A stretch of 5,640 bases of DNA from Candidatus Hydrogenedentota bacterium. Its GTDB lineage: Bacteria > Hydrogenedentota > Hydrogenedentia > Hydrogenedentales > SLHB01. The notes under the pieces were generated by a model, which made no database searches, had not been told where the DNA came from, and was given only the letters and a program-made list of their open reading frames with translations. Positions 1 to 5,640 of the stretch are shown here, piece after piece. Within the stretch, counting starts at the first letter, position 1. Every line of letters starts with the position of its first letter. Made by a program: the position numbers and the translations under genes. The stretch covers positions 1 through 5,640 of the forward strand of contig SKRY01000463.1 of NCBI GenBank assembly GCA_007118235.1. Direction: 5' to 3'.

Positions 1-829
1 CATTTGTCGCGCGGCCCTCGGTATAGGTGACCAGGGTGTCCTGAGGCAGAAAGATCTCCGTGGCTTCCTTCGAGGCGCTAAGGAGACCGCCCGGGTTCCA
101 GCGGAGATCCAGGATCAACGCGGTCATGCCCTCGTCCTTGAGTTCGGAGATGGCCTTTCGCAATTCATCCGCTGTGCCCGACTTGAAATCACTAATGTAG
201 ATGTAGCCTATGCCATCTTCCACCAGCCGCGCTTCCTTAACGCTCTCGATGGGAATCTTGCCCCGTTCAATCTCCAGATCCAACACTTCGGCTGTCCCGC
301 CGTTTTGCGGCCGCCGCAGGAGTTTAAGCCCGACGGTGGTACCCTCCGGACCCCGAATTTCTTGCGCCGCCTCGCTCAAGCTCATGCCGTGAGCGCTCTG
401 GCCGTTGATCTCAACGATAATGTCACCCGCGCGCACGTCCTTGCGGGACGCCGGGCTTCCGGCAATGGGTTGCACCACCCGGATATTCTGTTCATCGTCT
501 TGCTCGATGGAGATGCCGATGCCCTCGAACTGACCTTGATGGTCCTCGCGCATGTTCTGGAGCATTTCGGCCGATACGTAGGAGCTGTGGCGGTCCAGGG
601 CGTTCATCATGCCCACAAGCGCTCCTTGCACGACTTCATCGATGTCGGGTTCTTCGACATAGTTCTCCATGATTTCATTGAGAACGTCGCCTATAGGGGC
701 AATACTTCGATAAACGTCGACCTGGTCCTCCGAGGCCAACACCCGGTTCGCAAAGCCGTTCGACAGCACAAGCACCGTGCATGCCAGAAAAGCAAACAGC
801 GTTAAGAAATGAGATTTTGTGCTACGCAT
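1..829 (-). CDS. ctpA: Carboxyl-terminal processing protease, peptidase family S41 (partial: N-terminal 276 residues)
   Basis: An exported serine protease that trims or degrades periplasmic proteins from their C-termini. The gene enters from the right on the minus strand and runs off the left edge, so only 276 codons are visible. Residues 1-33 look like a signal peptide or N-terminal anchor (basic start, hydrophobic stretch about 8-23). Residues about 74-105 carry the family signature MNALDRHSSYVSAEM followed by GQFEGIGISIE. A PDZ domain follows at about 103-185, with GSPASRKDVRAGDIIVEING as its core. The S41 core begins near 188 and includes LILDLRWNPGGLL at 238-250, a near match to the usual DLRxNPGGLL. 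The catalytic Ser and Lys lie further along, outside the window, so activity cannot be judged. The start is set by a strong Shine-Dalgarno, GGAGGA, 4-5 nt upstream. The gene is divergent from the hydrolase gene at 1265. Family assignment is firm; the exact CtpA/Prc subgroup is not. Confidence 0.95.
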   Translation of the reverse strand, partial: MRSTKSHFLTLFAFLACTVLVLSNGFANRVLASEDQVDVYRSIAPIGDVLNEIMENYVEEPDIDEVVQGALVGMMNALDRHSSYVSAEMLQNMREDHQGQFEGIGISIEQDDEQNIRVVQPIAGSPASRKDVRAGDIIVEINGQSAHGMSLSEAAQEIRGPEGTTVGLKLLRRPQNGGTAEVLDLEIERGKIPIESVKEARLVEDGIGYIYISDFKSGTADELRKAISELKDEGMTALILDLRWNPGGLLSASKEATEIFLPQDTLVTYTEGRATN

Positions 830-833
830 GATT

Positions 834-839
834 TCCTCC
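834..839 (-). promoter_or_regulatory. Ribosome binding site of the S41 protease gene
   Basis: Read on the minus strand this is GGAGGA, a near-complete match to the anti-Shine-Dalgarno, placed 4 nt before the ATG at 829. It fixes the start codon. A 5-bp hairpin (GGTCC/GGACC with a 6-nt loop, 844-859) lies just upstream of it in the leader. Confidence 0.8.
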
Positions 840-907
840 GGCTGGTCCGTTGAAGGACCGTGTGGCGATTACCGCCGTGGGACGGTGAGTTTCATTAAGG
901 TCAGGAA

Positions 908-937
908 ATGATATCAAAAGAACGCCGCGTATGTGAA
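908..937 (-). promoter_or_regulatory. Candidate sigma-70-type promoter for the S41 protease gene
   Basis: On the minus strand, TTCACA (937-932) is followed after 18 nt by TATCAT (913-908). Each hexamer matches five of six consensus bases. Transcription would start near 900, giving a leader of about 70 nt before the ATG at 829. Identified by eye only; the sigma factor consensus of this organism is unknown. Confidence 0.5.
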
Positions 938-1177
938 CAACTCGGGATGGGGTTTTCCTTCCCGGTAGAGACCCGTATCGCCTACCGCGTCCACGGCGGC
1001 TTTCACACATGGCAGGGCCACCCCGGCCAATCCAGGGCGGACAGGGCCGCGCTACAAAACGAAACGCGTTTCGGAACCGATGGGTTTACCACGGTGATCG
1101 TTTCAGCAACTTTATTGTAGCATACTTGCTCCGAAGTCCCTTGAGGGGCGCGGAACACCCAGAAGCCCTAGCGCAGG

Positions 1178-1207
1178 TTGACATTCCGTTGAAAACTATG
1201 GTGTAGT
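1178..1207 (+). promoter_or_regulatory. Candidate sigma-70-type promoter for the DUF1080 hydrolase gene
   Basis: A perfect TTGACA (1178-1183) is followed after 18 nt by TGTAGT (1202-1207), which matches four of six bases of the -10 consensus. Predicted transcription start is near 1214, about 50 nt upstream of the ATG at 1265. An overlapping TTGAAA at 1189-1194 has no suitable -10 at normal spacing. The weak -10 keeps confidence moderate. Confidence 0.4.
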
Positions 1208-1252
1208 GACTCGGCCAGGGCGGTCCTGGCGGTTCGATACAAATTGTTTGAC

Positions 1253-1260
1253 GAAAGGAG
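1253..1260 (+). promoter_or_regulatory. Ribosome binding site that decides the hydrolase start
   Basis: GAAAGGAG lies 4 nt before the ATG at 1265. This favours that ATG over the in-frame TTG at 1244, which lies upstream of the site and would place the ribosome binding site inside the coding region. A later ATG at 1277 would be 16 nt away. Confidence 0.7.
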
Positions 1261-1264
1261 CATC

Positions 1265-2011
1265 ATGACAACAAGAATGCAAAAGGGATGGTTTGCCCTT
1301 CCAGTGGCGGCGTTTATAGCGCTCGCGGCCGCGTTTGTGTTTGGTTCGGCCAACGCGGCCATCGATGTGGATCCACCGATCAACACCCTCACGCCGGAGC
1401 AAGAGGCCGAGGGCTGGGAGTTGCTGTTCGACGGAGAGAACCCCGCGGAGCATTGGCGTGGTTACCGTCAGGACGATCTGCCCGGCGGATGGCAAGTCAT
1501 CGACGGCGGCTGGCTGGCCCTGGAAGAGCCGGGGGCGGGGGACATCATCACACGGGAGGAGTTCGGGTCCTTTGAACTCTTCATGGAATGGATGGTGGCC
1601 GAAGGCTCGAATTCGGGCATCTTCTATTTGGCGCAAGAAACCGATGGCGCCATCTGGCACAGCGCGCCCGAGTACCAGATTCTGGACAACTCCTCCACGC
1701 AGTCTCCGATCACGGCGGCTGGTTCGCTGTTTGACCTCATCGGCTCCACGGTGTGGGACGAAGTTGAGCGGCCCGCGGGCGAGGTGAACACGGCGCGCAT
1801 CGTGAAGCGCGGCGATTATGTCGAGCATCACATGAACGGGCGCCTGCTGTTCAGCTTTGAGATCGGCACGGACGAGTGGGACGAGATGGTCGAGGAGAGC
1901 AAGTTCAACGCGCCTCCGTTCGCCACGGCGGATGAGGGGCACATTGGCTTGCAAGACCATGGTGATTGGGTTGCCTACCGCAATATTTGGATTCGCCGCC
2001 TTGACGACTAG
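1265..2011 (+). CDS. Secreted 3-keto-disaccharide hydrolase domain protein (DUF1080 family)
   Basis: A 248-residue exported protein consisting almost wholly of one DUF1080 / 3-keto-disaccharide hydrolase domain, which has a concanavalin-A-like beta-sandwich fold. Characterised members cleave 3-keto-glycosides made by oxidation of a sugar hydroxyl. Residues 1-32 form a signal peptide: basic MTTRMQK, hydrophobic 9-27, and a likely cleavage site near SANAA at 28-32. Family motifs in order: GWELLFDGENPAEHW (50-64), GGWQVIDGGWLAL (74-86), DIITREEFGSFELFMEW (93-109), the hallmark GSNSGIFYL (114-122), PEYQILDN (135-142), and the C-terminal GHIGLQDHGDWVAYRNIWIR (225-244). Length is normal for a single-domain member. 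It has its own candidate promoter and a terminator behind it, so it is probably monocistronic. The partner oxidoreductase that would make a 3-keto sugar is not in the window. The family call is firm; the actual substrate is unknown, and many members are untested. Confidence 0.93.
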   Translation: MTTRMQKGWFALPVAAFIALAAAFVFGSANAAIDVDPPINTLTPEQEAEGWELLFDGENPAEHWRGYRQDDLPGGWQVIDGGWLALEEPGAGDIITREEFGSFELFMEWMVAEGSNSGIFYLAQETDGAIWHSAPEYQILDNSSTQSPITAAGSLFDLIGSTVWDEVERPAGEVNTARIVKRGDYVEHHMNGRLLFSFEIGTDEWDEMVEESKFNAPPFATADEGHIGLQDHGDWVAYRNIWIRRLDD

Positions 2012-2017
2012 AGAGCG

Positions 2018-2029
2018 ATACCTAGGTAT
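2018..2029. repeat. 12-bp perfect palindrome in the hydrolase 3' region
   Basis: ATACCTAGGTAT reads the same on both strands and begins 7 nt after the hydrolase stop. A second, shorter palindrome, ATGATCAT, follows at 2038-2045. The surrounding 2012-2050 is clearly richer in A+T than the flanking genes. It lies upstream of the terminator, so it would be in the transcript. No function can be assigned; a protein-binding site or chance are both possible. Confidence 0.5.
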
Positions 2030-2051
2030 GTAGGTTTATGATCATGTATTA

Positions 2052-2098
2052 AGACTGGGGCGGCGTGAGGAGATGCTCATGCCGTCCCGGTTTCTTTT
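2052..2098 (+). terminator. Strong Rho-independent terminator after the DUF1080 hydrolase gene
   Basis: A long hairpin: GGGGCGGC (2057-2064) pairs with GCCGTCCC (2081-2088) with one G-U pair. The inner stem GTGAG (2065-2069) pairs with CTCAT (2076-2080) around a 6-nt loop. Weaker outer pairs extend the stem to about 2052 and 2093. A T-rich tail, TTTCTTTT, follows at 2091-2098. The structure should separate transcription of the hydrolase gene from the beta-helix gene at 2153. Confidence 0.85.
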
Positions 2099-2117
2099 CG
2101 GCGATGCGCGCTTTCAA

Positions 2118-2123
2118 TAGAAT
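2118..2123 (+). promoter_or_regulatory. Possible -10 element for the beta-helix gene
   Basis: TAGAAT matches five of six -10 bases and sits about 30 nt before the ATG at 2153, just past the terminator. No good -35 hexamer exists at 16-18 nt, since the expected place is the terminator T-tract. An independent promoter is expected because the terminator blocks read-through, but this particular site is weakly supported. Confidence 0.3.
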
Positions 2124-2152
2124 GAAAAAGGGTTTGGAAGCGAAAGAACCCC

Positions 2153-4174
2153 ATGACGAATCGGAGACGTATTGCGACAATGAGTATTCGAGTAAGTCAC
2201 TTTAGGGACATCGCCCTTGTCGCGTTTTTCATGCTGTTAGTGACGGGCGCCGCCGCCGATGAATCGTTGCTTCAAGCGGCGTGGCGGCACGAGACGATGG
2301 CAACGCGCATTGGCGAGCCGGCCATCATTTCGACAAGTGCTTTGATGCCAGCCCTTGAGGTTACAGTAGGTGAAGACGGATTGCTGGAAGTGGCTGTCCG
2401 CCGGGATGGCGAAACCGAGTTGGGGCGGCGATTGGAATTGCTGGCTGGCGAGGAAGCGCGAATCGAGTTGGCCAGTGACGGCGCGAGCGAAGGATGGTAC
2501 AAGGCGCGGCTTGCTTTTCGGTCGAACGGCGGGGCTGAGACTATTCATGACCAATTGCACTTCACCGTGCTGGACGAGGACGCTTTTCCGGATGGTCAAA
2601 GCCGGGTCGTTCGCGAGGGGCCGGATGGGACGTTGCGGTACGCGCCGGATTACCGGGGCAACCGAATCCCCGATTTCTCGCACGCGGGCTACGCGGGCGG
2701 GGGAGTTCCCCTGCCAGAAGCGCCCGTGGGCGCGGTGGTGCAACCGGGCGAAGGCGACGACACCGAGCGCATTCAGGCCGCGATAGACCAGGTGTCTGAA
2801 CGATCGCCCGATGCCGATGGGATTCGAGGAGCCGTGTTCTTGGAGGCAGGCGTCTACGAAGTGGAGGGATCGCTGCGAATCCGGCACAGCGGGGTCGTAT
2901 TGCGTGGCGCGGGTCCCGGGCCAAGCAGAGCGGGGGAGAGGCCGGCGCCTCCTGGTCCAGCCGATGCGCTCAAGGAGCAACTTAAGGACAAGGATGCAAC
3001 GATTCTGCTAGCGACGGGCGAGGAACGGCGTATACTTATCCGCATTGCGGGAACCGAGGGGAGGGAATTGTCCTCCAACCGCCACCCAATAACGGACGTC
3101 CATGCGCCTGTGGGCAGTCGTACGTTGCATGTCACCGATGCTTCCGCACTCTCCGAGGGCGATGGTGTCATTATTCGGCGTTACGGCAACGAGGACTGGA
3201 TCAGCGAGATTGGCATGGATGATATTCCGTCGCGTCCGGGCGGAGAATCATCGCCCGCATGGGAGCCGTTTCATCTGGACATCGACCGGGTGATAACCGG
3301 TGTCGATGGGGATTGCATTACCCTGGACGCCCCTCTTCCCAACGCCATCGAGCAACGCTGGGGCGGCGGCGAGATCATTCCTTATGATGATCACCGCATC
3401 GAACAGGTTGGTATCGAGGGCATGCGCGCGATCTCGGTATGGGAACCCAACGAGGACGGCGTGGATGACACGCGTCACGCGGATCGCTTCTGCAACTTTG
3501 ATAATGTGACCAACGCCTGGGTGCGCGATGTAATTGTGGAGCATTTCTTCGGGACGAATGGCGCCATAAGCACGGGATATGGCGCGAAATGGCTCACGTT
3601 GAAGGACAACGAGATTCTTGTGGCCGGTAACGAGTACTACAGTGGGCCCGGCTATTCCGCGCGCGTGTTTGGGGAGACCGGCGTCTACACGGGCCGCTAT
3701 GGCTACCGTCTCCAGGGACAGCTCACGCTCGCCCGCGACTCGTATGCGATCCATAGCCGCCATGGATTCACCGTTGGGCGGCATGCGGCTGGACCCAACG
3801 TATTTCTCTTCTGTGAGGGCGAGCGGCCCGTCACCACCAGCCAGCCACATTTCCGCTGGTCGGTTGGCGGCCTTTACGATAATGTGGAGGACGAAATCGC
3901 GATCCAAAACCGCTTGTGGTACGGAACCTCGCACGGATGGGCGGGCGCCAACTACGTGGCCTGGAACACGCGGGGCTCATTAATCGCTCAGCGGCCACCC
4001 ACCGCCCAGAACTGGGCCATTGGCCACGTGGGGGAGAAAGGCCGGGGCGCCCATGCGGATATCATCCCGGATCTTCAGCAGGGCTACTGGGAATCTCACG
4101 GCGAACATGTGGAGCCCGCCAGCCTCTATCTCCGGCAACTCGAGGACCGTTTGGGAACATCGGATCCCCCGTGA
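2153..4174 (+). CDS. Secreted right-handed beta-helix protein, pectate-lyase-like; substrate unknown
   Basis: A 673-residue exported protein of the pectate-lyase-3-like beta-helix class, probably a polysaccharide lyase or glycoside hydrolase. Signal peptide: basic residues, hydrophobic ALVAFFMLLV at 21-30, cleavage near GAAA at 32-35. Residues about 40-141 form a separate beta-rich N-terminal domain I do not recognise. IPDFSHAGYAGGGVPLP (172-188) and GDDTERIQAAID (201-212) are the typical entry into the helix, followed by AVFLEAGVYEVEGSLRIRHS (227-246) and GVVLRG (247-252). Repeating rungs run to about 560; RDSYAIHSRHGF (528-539) and GYWESHGEHVEPASLYLRQL (644-663) are later conserved-looking segments. 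A Pro/Gly- and charge-rich insert occupies 253-283. Start choice is uncertain: ATG 2153 and ATG 2180 both have weak, distant ribosome binding sites, and both keep the signal peptide. Fold assignment is good; catalytic residues and substrate are not identified, and a structural, non-catalytic role is possible. Confidence 0.85.
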   Translation: MTNRRRIATMSIRVSHFRDIALVAFFMLLVTGAAADESLLQAAWRHETMATRIGEPAIISTSALMPALEVTVGEDGLLEVAVRRDGETELGRRLELLAGEEARIELASDGASEGWYKARLAFRSNGGAETIHDQLHFTVLDEDAFPDGQSRVVREGPDGTLRYAPDYRGNRIPDFSHAGYAGGGVPLPEAPVGAVVQPGEGDDTERIQAAIDQVSERSPDADGIRGAVFLEAGVYEVEGSLRIRHSGVVLRGAGPGPSRAGERPAPPGPADALKEQLKDKDATILLATGEERRILIRIAGTEGRELSSNRHPITDVHAPVGSRTLHVTDASALSEGDGVIIRRYGNEDWISEIGMDDIPSRPGGESSPAWEPFHLDIDRVITGVDGDCITLDAPLPNAIEQRWGGGEIIPYDDHRIEQVGIEGMRAISVWEPNEDGVDDTRHADRFCNFDNVTNAWVRDVIVEHFFGTNGAISTGYGAKWLTLKDNEILVAGNEYYSGPGYSARVFGETGVYTGRYGYRLQGQLTLARDSYAIHSRHGFTVGRHAAGPNVFLFCEGERPVTTSQPHFRWSVGGLYDNVEDEIAIQNRLWYGTSHGWAGANYVAWNTRGSLIAQRPPTAQNWAIGHVGEKGRGAHADIIPDLQQGYWESHGEHVEPASLYLRQLEDRLGTSDPP

Positions 4175-4181
4175 GTGCGGA

Positions 4182-5576
4182 TTATCGCGCTCCGCGGCCC
4201 GTGAGCACGGTTTGAATGGTGGCGATAAGGATCTGACAATCCGTGGTCAGCGAAAGGCTGTTGATGTAAATGAGATCATAGCGCAGTTTGTGGGTGTAGT
4301 CCGTATCGTAGCGCCCATGAATTTGGGCCAGGCCGGTCAGACCGGGGCGGACGAGAAAGCGGCGTTCGTACAGGGGCGTCTCCTGACAGAACGTTTCGAC
4401 GAAGCCGGGGCGTTCCGGGCGCGGCCCCACCAGGCTCATGTCTCCCCGCAACACATTCCATAGCTGGGGCAGCTCATCCAGACGCCAACGGCGAAGCCTG
4501 CGGCCCACGGGGGTGATTCGGGGGTCATCCTCCGTGGCGAGCATGGGGGCTTCGTCTGGTTCGGCGTTCAGCCTCATGGTGCGCAGCTTGTAGAGGGTGA
4601 ACGGGGCTCGCCGGCGGCCCATTCGCTTTTGTTGAAAGATGACGGGGCCAGGCGAGGTCGCACGGATGGCGGCCGCCGCGCTCGCGATGAGCGGCGCCGT
4701 CAGCCCAAGAAGCAGAGCGGCGGCCACGATATCCATGGCTCGCTTGAGGCCGGGATACACGCTTTGTTCGAAGGCAGGCCGAAGGCTCACGAGAGGGACG
4801 CCCGCGATGCCGGAGACGCGGGTGCTGGCCAGGATGTTCACCCCAAGGGTGGGATAAGCGAACAGCTCCACGCCGTTTCGCTCGCAACTCGCGAGAACGT
4901 CACGCAAAGCGGTCTGATCTATCCCGGATTCGACCAGAATCCCCTGCGTTATCCGCTGCCGCTGAACGATGGGTTCCAGCTCATGTATCGAGCCGATGAT
5001 CTCCGTTTCGCGGTCCGCACTGCCGCCGTTACTCACAATGCCCGCCACCTCCAGCATGGACGGGGCGAACGCGCGCAGTTCCTCCGCAAGATGCCGGCAT
5101 TCGGCGGCCGAACCGATAAGCACGACGCGCACGCGGTATTCGCACCGCCGCAGCCAGGCCAGCATCCCGGCGCGGGAAGCGAAGAACCAGCCGATGAGAA
5201 GCACAATGTACAAGATGACGACAAGGCGCGACAGGCGGGCCTCGGGAAAATGATAGGTCCGTAAGAAGACGAGAAAGAAATAACCCCCCACCGCGCCTGT
5301 CACGGCCGCGCCCGCGCCCGAGAAGAAGTGCTCGGCCGGGCTCAGTTTGTGCCGGAAATCGTAAAGGCCAAAGCCCCTGGCCGCCACCAGTATGCCCGCG
5401 AAAACAACCGGCCAGAAGAATACATAGAGGAATTGGTGACTGGGCGGCACGTCCGGGCCGAACCGAAGGACGTGAGCTAGGATGAGGCACACGGCGAACG
5501 CGAGCAAATCCGCCGCCCCTAACAAGACTTCCTTGCGCGCAACGGGCTGGCCGTATGTCCGTTCCCCCAGCGCCAT
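4182..5576 (-). CDS. Undecaprenyl-phosphate sugar phosphotransferase (polyprenyl glycosylphosphotransferase, WcaJ/WbaP-like)
   Basis: An inner-membrane enzyme that transfers a hexose-1-phosphate from a UDP-sugar to undecaprenyl phosphate, the first step of exopolysaccharide or capsule assembly. The 464-residue protein has four N-terminal membrane segments (about 17-39, 48-67, 84-105, 117-136), a Rossmann-like cytoplasmic domain starting at VRVVLIGS (149-156), then a hydrophobic anchor at about 280-304. The catalytic bacterial sugar transferase domain follows: SPGPVIFQQKRMG (308-320), FTLYKLRTM (326-334), RLDELPQLWNVLRGDMSLVG (365-384), whose Asp367-Glu368 match the catalytic DE dyad of the family, then PRPERP (385-390) and RPGLTGLAQIHGRY (410-423). 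Length is normal. ATG 5576 is preferred because GGTGGGGA precedes it at good spacing; an in-frame GTG at 5588 lacks one. The sugar specificity cannot be read from the sequence. It converges on the beta-helix gene. Confidence 0.94.
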   Translation of the reverse strand: MALGERTYGQPVARKEVLLGAADLLAFAVCLILAHVLRFGPDVPPSHQFLYVFFWPVVFAGILVAARGFGLYDFRHKLSPAEHFFSGAGAAVTGAVGGYFFLVFLRTYHFPEARLSRLVVILYIVLLIGWFFASRAGMLAWLRRCEYRVRVVLIGSAAECRHLAEELRAFAPSMLEVAGIVSNGGSADRETEIIGSIHELEPIVQRQRITQGILVESGIDQTALRDVLASCERNGVELFAYPTLGVNILASTRVSGIAGVPLVSLRPAFEQSVYPGLKRAMDIVAAALLLGLTAPLIASAAAAIRATSPGPVIFQQKRMGRRRAPFTLYKLRTMRLNAEPDEAPMLATEDDPRITPVGRRLRRWRLDELPQLWNVLRGDMSLVGPRPERPGFVETFCQETPLYERRFLVRPGLTGLAQIHGRYDTDYTHKLRYDLIYINSLSLTTDCQILIATIQTVLTGRGAR

Positions 5577-5596
5577 TAAGGTCCCCACCCCAATCG

Positions 5597-5610
5597 GGTT
5601 GCGCGCAACC
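5597..5610. repeat. 14-bp perfect palindrome upstream of the sugar transferase gene
   Basis: GGTTGCGCGCAACC is identical on both strands and ends 20 nt before the ATG at 5576. Its core TTGCGCGCAA recurs once, at 5533-5542, inside the first codons of the same gene, 66 bp centre to centre. It could be an operator or an mRNA leader hairpin. No convincing -35/-10 pair is visible in the 64 bp available upstream of this gene. Confidence 0.5.
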
Positions 5611-5640
5611 TAACGTCCCGCGTTTTCTGGAAGGTCGAAC

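Larger units (their letters stand above)
830..1264. other. Divergent intergenic region between protease and hydrolase genes
   Basis: About 435 bp without a convincing gene. It holds one candidate promoter facing left (908-937), one facing right (1178-1207), short hairpins in both leaders (844-859 and 1214-1230) and the two ribosome binding sites. The middle stretch, about 940-1170, shows no clear repeat, operator or RNA structure that I can support. Short open frames cross it (for example 908-1120 plus and 1009-1206 plus), but none has a recognisable product, and they overlap the promoter elements. Confidence 0.6.

Noticed and set aside
779..781. Cysteine at residue 17 of the S41 protease as a lipoprotein attachment site
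   Set aside because: The preceding residues Phe-Leu-Ala are a poor lipobox and the cysteine sits in the middle of the hydrophobic stretch, so an ordinary signal peptide or anchor is more likely.
305..805. 166-codon plus-strand frame at the left edge
   Set aside because: It is the reverse of the S41 protease gene, whose PDZ and protease motifs read cleanly on the minus strand.
1244..1264. Upstream TTG start for the DUF1080 protein, adding 7 residues
   Set aside because: The strong ribosome binding site at 1253-1260 lies downstream of the TTG and fits the ATG at 1265.
1196..1960. 254-codon open frame on the minus strand opposite the DUF1080 gene
   Set aside because: The plus-strand product has a signal peptide and clear family motifs. 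The antisense product is Arg/His/Pro-rich with no recognisable domain, typical of shadow frames in G+C-rich genes.
2237..3934. Long minus-strand frames (2237-2980 and 3248-3934) opposite the beta-helix gene
   Set aside because: They lie wholly within a continuous, well-supported gene on the other strand and have no domain resemblance or ribosome binding site that stands out.
4199..4213. CCGTGAGCACGG followed by TTT as a terminator for the beta-helix gene
   Set aside because: The stem can be only about 4 bp with a 4-nt loop and three T residues, and it lies within the coding end of the sugar transferase gene; too weak to call.
4629..5264. 211-codon plus-strand frame opposite the sugar transferase gene
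   Set aside because: Antisense to a gene with all family motifs; the predicted product is low in hydrophobic residues and rich in Arg, Gly and Asp, like a shadow frame.

Overview
The window is GC-rich bacterial DNA (roughly 60% G+C by eye) holding four protein-coding genes. Three are complete and one runs off the left edge. I found no RNA genes, insertion sequences, CRISPR arrays or phage genes. The combination of a secreted 3-keto-disaccharide hydrolase (DUF1080), a large secreted beta-helix protein of pectate-lyase type and an exopolysaccharide-initiating sugar transferase is common in Planctomycetota, Verrucomicrobiota, Lentisphaerota and Hydrogenedentota. That lineage guess is inference; no marker gene is present to settle it.

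Layout. (1) Positions 1-829, minus strand: the N-terminal 276 residues of a carboxyl-terminal processing protease (peptidase family S41), with signal peptide, PDZ domain and the start of the protease core; the catalytic serine lies off the window. (2) Positions 830-1264: a divergent intergenic region with a good sigma-70-like promoter candidate in each direction and short hairpins in both leaders. (3) Positions 1265-2011, plus strand: a secreted 3-keto-disaccharide hydrolase-domain protein, followed by a 12-bp palindrome and a strong intrinsic terminator. (4) Positions 2153-4174, plus strand: a 673-residue secreted right-handed beta-helix protein with an extra N-terminal domain. (5) Positions 4182-5576, minus strand: a polyprenyl glycosylphosphotransferase. 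It converges on gene 4 with only 7 bp between the stop codons, and its upstream edge carries a 14-bp perfect palindrome whose core is repeated inside the gene.

How they may work together. Genes 3 and 4 are both predicted to be exported and to act on carbohydrate outside the cytoplasm, so they may belong to one polysaccharide-use locus. The terminator between them argues for separate transcription. The sugar transferase would start synthesis of a surface polysaccharide on undecaprenyl phosphate at the inner membrane. The S41 protease acts in periplasmic protein quality control and is probably only a neighbour. Nothing here is clearly a previously undescribed system. The least explained items are the substrate and N-terminal domain of the beta-helix protein and the paired palindromes at the start of the sugar transferase gene.
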